Notes under the pieces: model-generated
The model's database searches: none
What the model saw: the letters and a program-made list of their open reading frames with translations, nothing else
Told to the model about the DNA's origin: nothing
Part shown: one piece after another, positions 61,401 through 64,000 of the stretch
Layout: each line of letters opens with the position of its first letter
Position numbering within the stretch: position 1 is the first letter of the stretch
From: Cordylochernes scorpioides
Lineage: Eukaryota > Arthropoda > Arachnida > Pseudoscorpiones > Chernetidae
Assembly (NCBI GenBank): GCA_030710605.1
Contig: CP092870.1
Coordinates: forward strand, 18,328,684 to 18,392,683
Direction: 5' to 3'
DNA: 64,000 nt
Position numbers and translations under genes: made by a program

Positions 61401-63407
61401 GAAGGTCGTTCCCCTATCTGCCACCTGGGGACGCGCCCTATAGCAGTCAGCTCTGCCAAGGGTTTTCACTATAGTGATGATTTAATATATGGCATTACTA
61501 ACATTGGGGATTATTTTAGGTTTGTTATAAGGGAGGGTTTGCTATATCCAGCTATATCTTTGCTATACTTTTTTTTTTGCGGGGTTATTTTTAAGTTTAT
61601 CATCGAAAACCCAAGACTTTAGAGCAAATGTTAATTGCACTAGAAGAAGAATTTAATCTTCTTGATGCGGATTTATGTGATCATGTTTGTCAAAGTGTCC
61701 CTAAAAGACTTAGATTGTGTTTGGAAGCAAATGGAGGACATTTTGAATAACTATTAAATTTAAATATATTTGAAAAAAAATCTTTATTACCTAAAATGAA
61801 ATAGTTATAGTTTTTTAAAATTCTATTTTGCCTTTTAATTTTAAATAATAAAAAAAAAGGGTTCAGGACTTATAGGTTAACCTGTACAATAATATTAGGA
61901 GGTCTTGGTCAACCTGTAGTTATAATGAATGGTGTTGTGTGCAGGACGAGGGAGGCACAGAATGTATATGAGAGGGCCCTGCAGTTTGACAAAGTGAACC
62001 CAGACATTTACTACAATGTAGGTAGATGCTATGTGGGTTTCCTCTGTTCACCCAGGTGGTGTTGGTGACAGCTGGGGGTGGTGTTCCTGGAACAAGGCAA
62101 GGCTGCCCAGGCTCTCCAGTACTTTGACAAGGCCTTGAAGCTCAACCCTCAACACGAGGTCTGGAAACACTTACTTTAGACTTTGTGAGGGGGGGCACTA
62201 ACAACCATCTCTTTGTTTAACCTAATCTTGTATATGGGAACAAATTGAAATTATAAATTTGGATTATAGATTTACCAAGTAATACAAAACCACATCCACA
62301 AGGTAATAAGACCAAATCCAAATAAATAAATAGTTTGTAACATTTTGGGTAACAACGCTGTTACCGAAACATCACATACTATTTATTTAGTGGATTTGGT
62401 CTTATTACCTTGTGTTTATAATCTACTAGCCGAATGACCCGGGCAACGCCCATGTTTTACCCGATTGAATGTTTTGATTCAAATACTATTTGTTACAATT
62501 ATAAATTGGCGCCTTAAATAATTGCATATGTTAGTTAATAACTATAGCCTATGTGCTTTATCTGTCTATGTACTGTTGGCTTCCGTAGGCGTCTCTTACT
62601 GGGAAAAAGAAAGAGAGGATTCCATTTGGTTATTATCTAATATATGCATTTATTTAGGGAGCGACCCGCTCCAACACAATAGTTACAAAGACGAAATAGC
62701 GAGTGGGGGGGATGGGGGGGGGGCAAAGGTGGCGTGACCGTAGCCAACCAATAGGAGGGCGCCATTCCAAATAAAAAAGCAAACGGTGACAGAGATGAAA
62801 ACTGATGACTGATTGTTGATTAGGAGATGACGCATGACGCTCGTAACTGTATATAGAATAATCCAAATTGTGCCTTATAATACCACATCCAAATAAATTA
62901 ATAGTATGTGACGTTTTGGTAACAAGGTTGTTATCGAAAAGTCACCCACTTTTTATTTATTTGAATTTATTATTATTTACCCTGTGTTTTTAATCTAATG
63001 TATGTTTTTATCTCTTACAAGATTGTTGGGTTTGCCTCATAAATGTAATTTTTCAGCTTTTCAATTCTATTTTTCCCTATTTTTAAGCATTTGATCAATT
63101 TCACAATTTATAGTATTCCAATAATTAGTGAGAGTGTAACAAAGAAGTGTGACTGCAGCAAGCCTTGATGAACTCGGCCATCTTGATCCAAGAGAGCGGC
63201 AATCCCGGACTGAGGCAGGTGGCCTACGACAGGTGAGTGATCCAGCCAGCTGGAGGTCCGTCCAGTGACCAGACGGACTGTCCCAGGCTACACCAGCTAC
63301 TGGACCAGGGCAAGGCCTCGGACCGGGTCTTCTTCAACCTGGGCATGCTGGCCATGGATGACAAGGAGATGGACCTGGCAGAGAGCTGGTTCAAGAAGGC
63401 CATCCAG
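31248..63407 (+). CDS. TMTC3: TMTC3-like O-mannosyltransferase, 15 coding exons, 3' end beyond window
   Basis: Members of this family are endoplasmic-reticulum membrane proteins that O-mannosylate cadherins and other proteins. The joined exons give about 702 residues that follow vertebrate TMTC3 in order: first membrane helix and FVFDD (the acidic pair conserved in the first luminal loop), several hydrophobic helices, [32 protein letters not shown], the DUF1736-like segment ([17 protein letters not shown]), [14 protein letters not shown], then tetratricopeptide repeats ([83 protein letters not shown]). All donors are GT and acceptors AG with consistent phases. Family length is about 910, so the last TPRs and C-terminus are outside. 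Exons are GC-rich against AT-rich introns. No stop or frameshift was seen. The span given includes introns. Confidence 0.94.
31410..31567 (+). repeat. Genuine partner of the exon 1 partial duplication
   Basis: Covers the end of coding exon 1 and the first 128 bp of intron 1. Confidence 0.92.
31607..32040 (+). mobile_element. SINE-like repeat B, copy 2, with LINE-D tail
   Basis: The body matches 29248-29566 but the end differs: GAACTCATGGAATTTGTGTA...GGGGATAAAAACAACAAC, the 3' tail of LINE-D copies at 37320-37630, 38640-38872 and 42921-43405. The shared tail suggests it was copied by the LINE-D enzyme. Confidence 0.7.
32500..32586. mobile_element. Fold-back MITE F, deleted mini-copy (copy 4)
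   Basis: Only the outer arms remain: AAGCACAATTTGGATTATAG, then ATAATACAAGAAAATAAGAC and its inverse meeting at CCTAATGGATTAGG. Confidence 0.75.
33015..33482 (+). mobile_element. Non-autonomous Helitron H1
   Basis: 5' end TCTATATATATAAAAATGAA; 3' end with the hairpin ACCCGGGCATTGCCCGGGT, then TCATTCGTCTAG and a flanking T. TC...CTAG termini, a GC-rich hairpin about 10 bp from the end and no target duplication are Helitron hallmarks. Internal sequence is GC-rich near 33220-33410 with artefactual ORFs. Confidence 0.85.
33914..34088. mobile_element. pogo-like MITE P, copy 2
   Basis: CAGTTAAACCTGTCTATAGC at the left, inverse at the right, TA flanks; shares AAATACGTAGTAC and GTGAGTCCCAAGAGGGGG with 21652-21794 plus a small internal duplication. 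Confidence 0.82.
34398..34470 (-). mobile_element. tRNA-derived SINE-like fragment
   Basis: Minus strand has CATGAACCGGGATCAAATCCC, a B-box-like segment shared with 2441-2527, preceded by CGGTGGACAAGTGAG. Confidence 0.4.
34839..35057. mobile_element. Fold-back MITE S
   Basis: Palindromic: AAGAAAAAGGCATCTACTTA at the left, TAAGTAGATGCCTTTTTCTT at the right, with CCATCTATCGGAATAAATAT / inverse inside. It shares its ends with the centre of MITE U at 2631-2905. Confidence 0.82.
35120..35275. mobile_element. Half copy of fold-back MITE V
   Basis: AACGACATTTAACAAG, GAACGAAAAATCATAATTTT and TTTAAGGAGAAATAAT follow the order of the left arm of 21137-21613. Confidence 0.6.
35316..35400 (-). mobile_element. 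tRNA-derived SINE-like element
   Basis: Minus strand contains TAGCCTAGTGGACATGGCAT (A-box-like) and GGGTTCGATTCCCATCCC (B box). Stems do not make a full cloverleaf with a valid acceptor, so it is treated as a SINE head. Confidence 0.5.
35637..35713 (+). mobile_element. tRNA-derived SINE-like element
   Basis: TTGGTGGAAAGATGGTCGAA with CCAGGTTCAATTCCCGCATT (B box) followed by T6. No clean cloverleaf. Confidence 0.45.
36450..36534. mobile_element. Fold-back MITE F fragments (copy 5)
   Basis: Two successive left-arm pieces, ending at GGATTATAAATTA where Helitron H6 begins. Confidence 0.65.
36535..37205 (-). mobile_element. Helitron H6 with repeated 3' ends
   Basis: Starts CTAGCGGATGTACCCGGCTT with the hairpin CCCGGCTTCGCCCGGG; the phrase TTTTACCCGAGTAAAGGTTT appears at about 36565 and 36757, and a shortened form at about 36888. 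So the 3' (subterminal) region is present two to three times in tandem. The 5' end was not clearly found; the right boundary is approximate. Confidence 0.65.
37211..37300. mobile_element. Fold-back MITE F, right arm (copy 6)
   Basis: TGTGATGTTTTGGTAACAAG then CTATTTATTTGGATTTAGTC. It may be the other half of copy 5, split by H6. Confidence 0.65.
37320..37630 (-). pseudogene. LINE-D 3' end, minus strand
   Basis: Minus-strand frame 37628-37374 reads [20 protein letters not shown], then [17 protein letters not shown] (CCHC-type knuckle), ending [10 protein letters not shown]-stop, followed by a tail with TTACACAAGGGGATAAG and AACAACA. 5'-truncated LINE ORF2 end. Confidence 0.75.
38150..38600 (-). 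pseudogene. LINE-D RNase H region, minus strand
   Basis: Minus strand 38492-38268 reads [19 protein letters not shown], the conserved C-terminal motif of LINE RNase H, followed by [13 protein letters not shown]. Further upstream (to 38640) frames give [16 protein letters not shown]-like sequence with breaks. Truncated and frameshifted. Confidence 0.75.
38640..38872 (+). pseudogene. LINE-D 3' end, plus strand
   Basis: Same terminal region as 37320-37630 in the opposite orientation, ending AAAAAACAACAACAACAAC. It lies head-to-head with the RNase H fragment at 38150-38600, consistent with a 5'-inverted insertion produced by twin priming. Confidence 0.7.
38873..38995. mobile_element. pogo-like MITE Q, partial
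   Basis: TCTCTAAAGGACACTTTGGC and CTATCCTTTGTATAGAGAGT match the centre of 39949-40107. The LINE-D end is joined to it directly. Confidence 0.55.
39498..39600. mobile_element. Fold-back MITE F, right arm (copy 7)
   Basis: TTGTCTGATGATGGTAACAA through TATAATCCAAATTTTAAC; left arm absent. Confidence 0.7.
39949..40107. mobile_element. pogo-like MITE Q, intact
   Basis: 159 bp with CAGTAGAACCTCCATAAGAG at the left and inverse end AGGGAGGTTCTACTG, flanked by TA. Confidence 0.85.
40189..40325 (+). CDS. TMTC3: TMTC3 coding exon 2
   Basis: [20 protein letters not shown]...LVCLLFF; acceptor GCGCAG, donor GTAGAT, ends in phase 2. The conserved HKSYRPL motif follows directly on exon 1's GTPIYK. Confidence 0.93.
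40377..40458 (+). CDS. TMTC3: TMTC3 coding exon 3
   Basis: [20 protein letters not shown] then HPIHTEA; donor GTGAGT. It is separated from exon 2 by a 51-bp intron. Confidence 0.93.
40678..40855. mobile_element. hAT-type MITE, second copy
   Basis: CAGGGGTCGGCAAACTTTTG at the left and GTTTGCCGACCTCTG at the right. Internal order is inverted relative to 279-473. No clear 8-bp duplication. Confidence 0.75.
41082..41175 (+). CDS. TMTC3: TMTC3 coding exon 4
   Basis: [20 protein letters not shown]...KCASRYR; donor GTGAGT, ends in phase 1. Confidence 0.93.
41313..41436. mobile_element. Fold-back MITE F, variant copy 8
   Basis: Variant with CTACAAGAAAATAAGACCTA and AATCTATAATTCAAATTGTG; the right inner arm is deleted. 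Confidence 0.7.
41471..41690. mobile_element. MITE A, full copy
   Basis: Left end CATGGACAAAACTTAAGCAA, right end inverse-like CTTCCTTAAATTTTTTCCAC. Shares AATAAAGGTCACTGTGTAAC with the window start. Confidence 0.7.
42444..42622. mobile_element. Fold-back MITE F, copy 9
   Basis: Both arms are present: ATAAGGCACAATTTGGATTA ... GATTCGGTCTTATTACCATG, with the middle of the hairpin shortened. Confidence 0.8.
42746..42882 (+). CDS. TMTC3: TMTC3 coding exon 5
   Basis: [20 protein letters not shown] then [20 protein letters not shown]; donor GTGAGT. The acceptor is ambiguous: AG at 42744-42745 is used here, but AGs at about 42757 and 42765 would also keep the frame and only shorten the poorly conserved start. 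Confidence 0.88.
42921..43405 (-). pseudogene. LINE-D copy, minus strand, longer
   Basis: Minus-strand frames give [33 protein letters not shown] and [20 protein letters not shown], followed in another frame by the CCHC region ([17 protein letters not shown]-like) and the tail. Stops and frameshifts show decay. It begins only 38 bp after TMTC3 exon 5. Confidence 0.72.
43871..44037 (+). CDS. TMTC3: TMTC3 coding exon 6
   Basis: [20 protein letters not shown] ... [11 protein letters not shown]; acceptor TGGCAG, donor GTAGGT, phase 2. Low conservation at the start is normal for this loop; the helix before QPVFTKFDNP fits the family. Confidence 0.88.
44112..44288. mobile_element. Fold-back MITE F, variant copy 10
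   Basis: CTACAAGAAAATAAGACCTA at the left, TAATCTATAATCCAAATTGT at the right. Confidence 0.75.
44805..45186 (+). mobile_element. Non-autonomous Helitron H2
   Basis: A|TCTATATATATAAAAATGAA ... ACCCGGGCGTTGCCCGGGT, TCATTCGTCTAG|T. Sits between A and T with no duplication, as expected. Close relative of H1 with a different interior. Confidence 0.9.
45210..45306. mobile_element. Fold-back MITE F, copy 11
   Basis: Shortened hairpin: CCAAATAGTGTGTGATGTTT ... CCTCACACGCTATTTATTTG. Confidence 0.7.
46659..47322 (+). repeat. Gypsy 5' LTR (664 bp)
   Basis: TGTCATAATTTGTACATAGC ... CGTGTTCCCACA. Contains AATAAAGAACAAGG, a possible polyadenylation signal. Confidence 0.92.
47330..47341 (+). promoter_or_regulatory. 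tRNA-Ser-type primer binding site candidate
   Basis: AGTCGACAGGAT lies a few bases after the LTR end (ACA|CCCTTT). The same core is at the same distance from the LTR in the nested element at 18288-18309. Confidence 0.5.
47343..47863 (+). pseudogene. Gypsy gag region, decayed
   Basis: GC-rich stretch with overlapping short frames (47343-47657, 47443-47832) whose phrases include [20 protein letters not shown]. No zinc knuckle or capsid motif is seen. Interpreted as gag only because of its place between primer site and protease. Confidence 0.4.
47864..48859 (+). pseudogene. Gypsy aspartic protease fused to a His/Asn/Thr-rich tail
   Basis: 331 codons. Residues about 10-110 look like a retroviral-type protease ([17 protein letters not shown] for the usual IDTGSS flap entry, later [18 protein letters not shown]), with an extra residue pair and no DTG triplet, so activity is doubtful. 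From about residue 150 the sequence is strongly biased to His, Asn, Thr and Gln ([20 protein letters not shown]). The tail replaces the RT fingers and palm. The underlying DNA is rich in A and C and poor in G and T on the plus strand. Confidence 0.6.
48846..49456 (+). pseudogene. Gypsy RT connection and RNase H remnant
   Basis: [20 protein letters not shown] and [20 protein letters not shown] are the end of Gypsy RT; a frameshift leads to [40 protein letters not shown] and [16 protein letters not shown], the RNase H fold with its Glu and second Asp. The first catalytic Asp is altered ([10 protein letters not shown] where DAS is usual). Not functional. Confidence 0.8.
49457..49803 (+). pseudogene. 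Gypsy integrase zinc-domain remnant
   Basis: [20 protein letters not shown] then [20 protein letters not shown]: the HHCC fold with Tyr in place of the first Cys. After [14 protein letters not shown] the frame becomes low-complexity; the DDE core is missing. Confidence 0.72.
49869..50312 (+). CDS. Membrane-protein-like ORF in the Gypsy element
   Basis: 147 codons with a strongly hydrophobic segment (about residues 72-100, [20 protein letters not shown]) and an amphipathic C-terminal part ([20 protein letters not shown]). It lies where some Gypsy elements carry a third ORF. I see no signal peptide, cleavage site or other diagnostic envelope feature, so no function is assigned. Confidence 0.4.
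   Translation: MITKQVNCEPDNHLNLTMLSKKRSTPFSNDNKKCDIEQPQLINKVPIDIPEPQFIAPIWEKMCRYPIFHLIFVICLLSLPYGLVPFLSIVHMLIYTLSSHRIFQLQEAVFHIGNSIFHVGQALVKLLGILGDILAENLDKLRGNRIN
50313..51590 (+). other. 3' non-coding body of the Gypsy element
   Basis: No credible coding. Includes a C homopolymer at about 50528-50541 and AT-rich sequence. Confidence 0.5.
51634..51990 (+). repeat. Tandem repeat block near the Gypsy 3' end
   Basis: Two ~140-bp copies share GCAACCAAGC(A/C)TTCA, TGATTTCTCAAAAGACCT and CGAGTAGAATAGTAATTAGG, with short units CTCACCATGCAACAA(A/G)GCAT repeated between them (about 51780-51830). Confidence 0.8.
52190..52206 (+). promoter_or_regulatory. Gypsy polypurine tract candidate
   Basis: GTAGGGGGCGCATC directly precedes the 3' LTR. 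Confidence 0.5.
52207..52870 (+). repeat. Gypsy 3' LTR (664 bp)
   Basis: Same length as the 5' LTR with scattered substitutions. Confidence 0.92.
52923..53175 (+). CDS. TMTC3: TMTC3 coding exon 7
   Basis: [60 protein letters not shown]; donor GTACAC, phase 0. This is the DUF1736-like segment. Confidence 0.95.
53266..53445. mobile_element. pogo-like MITE R, copy 1
   Basis: CAGTAAAACTTCTCTATAGC at the left, AAGGTTTGCTATATCCAGGG toward a decayed right end. Relatives at 59099-59271 and 61008-61565. Confidence 0.7.
53775..53935. mobile_element. Fold-back MITE F, degraded copy 12
   Basis: CACAATTTTGGATTATAGAT, TGATGATAGCAACTTGTTAC and TTTGGTCTTATTACCTTGTG remain. Confidence 0.65.
54120..54358 (+). 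CDS. TMTC3: TMTC3 coding exon 8
   Basis: [40 protein letters not shown] ... RTFVRNWDW; acceptor CTCAG, donor GTGAGT, phase 2. Last membrane helices before the TPR domain. Confidence 0.95.
54431..54568 (+). CDS. TMTC3: TMTC3 coding exon 9
   Basis: [40 protein letters not shown]; first TPR. The 72-bp intron before it is one of four very short introns. Confidence 0.95.
55418..55576. mobile_element. pogo-like MITE Q, third copy
   Basis: 159 bp, CAGTAGAACCTCCCTGTAAA to GGGAGGTTCTACTG with TA flanks; same length as 39949-40107. Confidence 0.85.
55636..55864 (+). CDS. TMTC3: TMTC3 coding exon 10
   Basis: [20 protein letters not shown] ... [20 protein letters not shown] ... EEADA; donor GTGAGT, phase 0. 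Confidence 0.95.
55931..56130. mobile_element. MITE A, third copy
   Basis: CATGGACAAAATTTAAGGAA at the left; CCACTTCTTTAAGTTTTGTC at the right; internal poly-A. Confidence 0.65.
56372..56695 (+). pseudogene. LINE-A 5'-truncated insertion
   Basis: A 324-bp 3' end with the same CCHC-bearing C-terminus (56460-56663, [20 protein letters not shown]) and an (AAC)n end, flanked by AATTAATAAATT at 56360-56371 and 56696-56707. Confidence 0.85.
57027..57310 (-). mobile_element. SINE-like repeat C with LINE-D tail
   Basis: The minus strand runs from CAACTGACCCGGTTGATGGA through GAGCTGCGTCTGTATTCATG and ends with GGAATTTGTGTAATCTTTAC and AAGGGGATAAGAAACAACA, the LINE-D tail. Partner at 61080-61310. Confidence 0.7.
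57569..57643 (+). mobile_element. Very short LINE-A 3' end insertion
   Basis: 75 bp ending in (AAC)n, flanked by AAAATAATTGG at 57558-57568 and 57644-57654. It carries only the last codons of ORF2 and the UTR. Confidence 0.88.
57716..57888. mobile_element. Fold-back MITE F, copy 13
   Basis: ACACAAGGTAATAAGACCAA ... GGTCTTATTACCTTGTGTTT ... AATCCAAATTGTGCCTTATC; near-complete right arm. Confidence 0.82.
58006..58232. mobile_element. Fold-back MITE F, variant copy 14
   Basis: AAAGCAAAATTTGGATTATA ... TACCATCATCAGACAAAAGA and inverse ... GGATTAGGTCTTATATTCTT. It ends about 50 bp before exon 11. Confidence 0.82.
58283..58365 (+). CDS. TMTC3: TMTC3 coding exon 11
   Basis: [20 protein letters not shown] then DILIKLN; acceptor GTGCAG, donor GTCTGT, phase 2. 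An acceptor six bases upstream would add VQ but does not fit the family as well. Confidence 0.92.
58447..58587. mobile_element. Fold-back MITE F, copy 15
   Basis: AAGTACAATTTGGATCATAG ... AACGAAAGGTCACACACTAT ... TTGGTGTTATCACCTTATGT; hairpin centre deleted. Confidence 0.75.
58676..59095 (-). mobile_element. Non-autonomous Helitron H3
   Basis: Left end CTAGCCGAATGGCCCGGGCA with CCCGGGCAACGCCCGTG-type hairpin; right end GTAACTGTATATAGA, whose inverse starts TCTATATACAG. Close relative of H4. It includes a G run at about 58970-58983. Confidence 0.78.
59099..59271. mobile_element. pogo-like MITE R, copy 2
   Basis: CAGTAAAACCTCTCTATAGC to TTATAGCAGGGCTTTACTG with TA flanks, 173 bp. Confidence 0.85.
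59452..59590. mobile_element. Fold-back MITE F, copy 16
   Basis: TAAGGCACAATTTGGATTAT ... GGTAACAAACGCTGTTACCG ... TTTTGGTCTTATTACTTTAT. Confidence 0.8.
59920..60140. mobile_element. Fold-back MITE F, copy 17
   Basis: ACACAAGGTAATGAGACCAA ... ATCATCTTCAGACAAAAGTG ... GGTCTTATTACCTTGTGTTT ... ATCCAAATTGTGTCTTATCA. Confidence 0.85.
60475..60785 (+). mobile_element. SINE-like repeat B, copy 3
   Basis: TCTTCTTCTTTCTTATCTCA ... GACTTAGCTCCAAAATAAAT ... AGGTTTTTTAGTGAGCTTGT; ends without either LINE tail. Confidence 0.7.
61008..61565. mobile_element. pogo-like MITE R, copy 3, interrupted
   Basis: Left part CAGTAAAACCTTGCCAAAGC to about 61079, then repeat C and other sequence, then GGTTTGTTATAAGGGAGGGT and TTTGCTATATCCAGC near 61517-61555. 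The order fits an insertion into the MITE. Confidence 0.6.
61080..61310 (+). mobile_element. SINE-like repeat C, plus-strand copy
   Basis: CATGGATTGGGGTGTAGGGG ... GACGCAGCTCCTCCGTATCC ... GGTCAGTTGAAGTCAGGATT; inverse partner of 57027-57310, without its tail. The ORF 61218-61622 that overlaps it is not considered a gene. Confidence 0.65.
61945..62017 (+). CDS. TMTC3: TMTC3 coding exon 12
   Basis: [20 protein letters not shown] then IYYN; acceptor GTGCAG, donor GTAGGT, phase 0. Confidence 0.92.
62072..62158 (+). CDS. TMTC3: TMTC3 coding exon 13
   Basis: [20 protein letters not shown] then ALKLNPQHE; acceptor GACAG after a 54-bp intron, donor GTCTGG. Confidence 0.92.
62250..62880. mobile_element. 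Fold-back MITE F, copy 18, split by Helitron H4
   Basis: The right arm reads TTTATAATCTA up to 62425 and resumes TAATCCAAATTGTGCCTTAT at 62857; joined, this is the exact family sequence. Confidence 0.88.
62426..62856 (-). mobile_element. Non-autonomous Helitron H4
   Basis: CTAGCCGAATGACCCGGGCA ... TCGTAACTGTATATAGA inserted between A and T of MITE F with no target duplication. This gives a direct empty-site proof of boundaries and mechanism. 431 bp, with a G run at about 62704-62721. Confidence 0.92.
62880..62995. mobile_element. Fold-back MITE F, degraded copy 19
   Basis: CCACATCCAAATAAATTAAT ... GTAACAAGGTTGTTATCGAA ... ACCCTGTGTTTTTAATCTA. Confidence 0.7.
63159..63232 (+). CDS. TMTC3: TMTC3 coding exon 14
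   Basis: [20 protein letters not shown] then VAYD; acceptor CTGCAG, donor GTGAGT, phase 2. Confidence 0.92.
63287..63407 (+). CDS. TMTC3: TMTC3 coding exon 15 (last in window)
   Basis: [40 protein letters not shown]; 54-bp intron before it, donor GTCTGT, phase 0. Remaining exons lie beyond the window. Confidence 0.93.
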
Positions 63408-63431
63408 GTCTGTCGGAAACTATTGTGAACA

Positions 63432-63715
63432 TATACACCTATCCCCCGATTTACACGGTAGATATGTTCCTGAGAAAAACGTGTAAATCGGGGGGTAGGT
63501 GTACACAGAAATAAAAATAAAATGCATTGACAGGTTAAAATTTGTAGTCAGCACATAAGCTCGGGATTCCTCGTGAGATGTGTACACAGCGCATGTGTTC
63601 AATCACAGTAGCATTTAGTATAGTGCGATAAAAACAAAAAAAAAACTTATTTGGAAAACCGTGGAAATGCGAAAACGTGTAAAACAAGTACCATGTAAAT
63701 CGGGGGATAGGTGTA
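63432..63715. mobile_element. Fold-back/pogo-like MITE X
   Basis: TATACACCTATCCCCCGATT at the left; AAATCGGGGGATAGGTGTA at the right; a further inverse copy of the end, AAATCGGGGGGTAGGTGTA, lies at about 63484-63503. No ORF. Confidence 0.75.
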
Positions 63716-63777
63716 CTTAGTTATCATGGTGCATTACCACACCAACTGTTATACAAACATATAAACTATTTTTGATG

Positions 63778-63990
63778 TGATAAAGCACAATTTGGATTAT
63801 AGATTATAAACACAAGGTAATACGACCAAATCTAAATAGTGTGTGATGTTTCGGTGACAGCGTTGTTACCATCTTCAGACATAAGCACTAAATGAATTCA
63901 GTACTTCTGTGTGAAGGTGGTAACAACACTGTTATCCTGAAAAGTCATACCATTATTTAGATTTGGTATTATTACATTGTGTTTATTTTT
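63778..63990. mobile_element. Fold-back MITE F, copy 20
   Basis: GATAAAGCACAATTTGGATT ... CCATCTTCAGACATAAGCAC and near-inverse arm ... GGTATTATTACATTGTGTTT. Confidence 0.82.
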
Positions 63991-64000
63991 GATGTGTACA

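Noticed and set aside
61218-61622. 134-codon ORF in intron 11
   Set aside because: It runs across repeat C and a broken pogo-like MITE, and has no conserved domain.
28908-63990. MITE F hairpins as microRNA genes
   Set aside because: Arms are long, near-perfect, repeated many times and diverge like transposons; no single conserved short hairpin stands out.
1-64000. CRISPR arrays, operons or phage-like regions
   Set aside because: Tandem arrays present (22182-22268, 26835-27090, 51634-51990) lack unique spacers; introns and element types show a eukaryotic genome.

Overview
This is a repeat-rich, AT-rich metazoan genomic window, most likely from an arthropod and possibly a chelicerate; that placement is inferred from the style of the BEL/Pao, mariner, Penelope-like and Helitron elements and is not proven. 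The only convincing host protein gene is a TMTC3-type O-mannosyltransferase on the + strand. Fifteen coding exons (about 702 codons) can be traced from 31248 to 63407, with phases that agree across every junction. The gene runs off the right edge; compared with the roughly 910-residue vertebrate protein, about 200 C-terminal residues are missing.

Region 1-7.8 kb holds decayed DNA transposons and MITEs, an internally deleted mariner (4441-5168), a hammerhead-ribozyme-like motif inside a fold-back element (1029-1369), a second inverted repeat carrying two decayed hammerheads (5291-5668), and a 5'-truncated Penelope-like element with GIY-YIG endonuclease on the minus strand (6881-7774).

Region 8.0-19.3 kb is a nested pair. 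A BEL/Pao retrotransposon (8011-19302, minus strand, 5-bp target duplication AGGAA) has an uninterrupted 1730-codon gag-pol. Its upstream LTR is split by a second LTR element (13841-19189) whose two 880-bp LTRs look identical and which carries only a small ORF, so it resembles a large non-autonomous LTR retrotransposon.

Region 19.3-31 kb has fold-back MITEs, a tandem array of tRNA-Ser-like primer-site motifs, a dead mariner (23402-24744) with a poly(A) retrocopy nested in it, a rearranged Gypsy unit whose two outer ends are both the same LTR terminus in inverted orientation (25826-26521, 4-bp TSD AACT), a minisatellite, and a chimeric retroposon joining a complete tRNA-Lys(UUU) sequence to a LINE 3' end (29991-30340, 10-bp TSD).

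Region 31-64 kb is TMTC3. Some introns are 51-72 bp; others reach nearly 9 kb because they are filled with LINE/SINE tails, Helitrons, pogo-like MITEs and about twenty copies or fragments of one fold-back MITE. Intron 6 contains a Helitron that is itself split by a decayed Gypsy element with 664-bp LTRs.

The most interesting items are the tRNA-LINE chimera, the hammerhead motifs, the inverted-LTR Gypsy unit, the repeated tRNA-Ser-type primer motif, and several nested insertions whose empty sites can be read directly. No CRISPR, operon or prokaryotic signal was seen.
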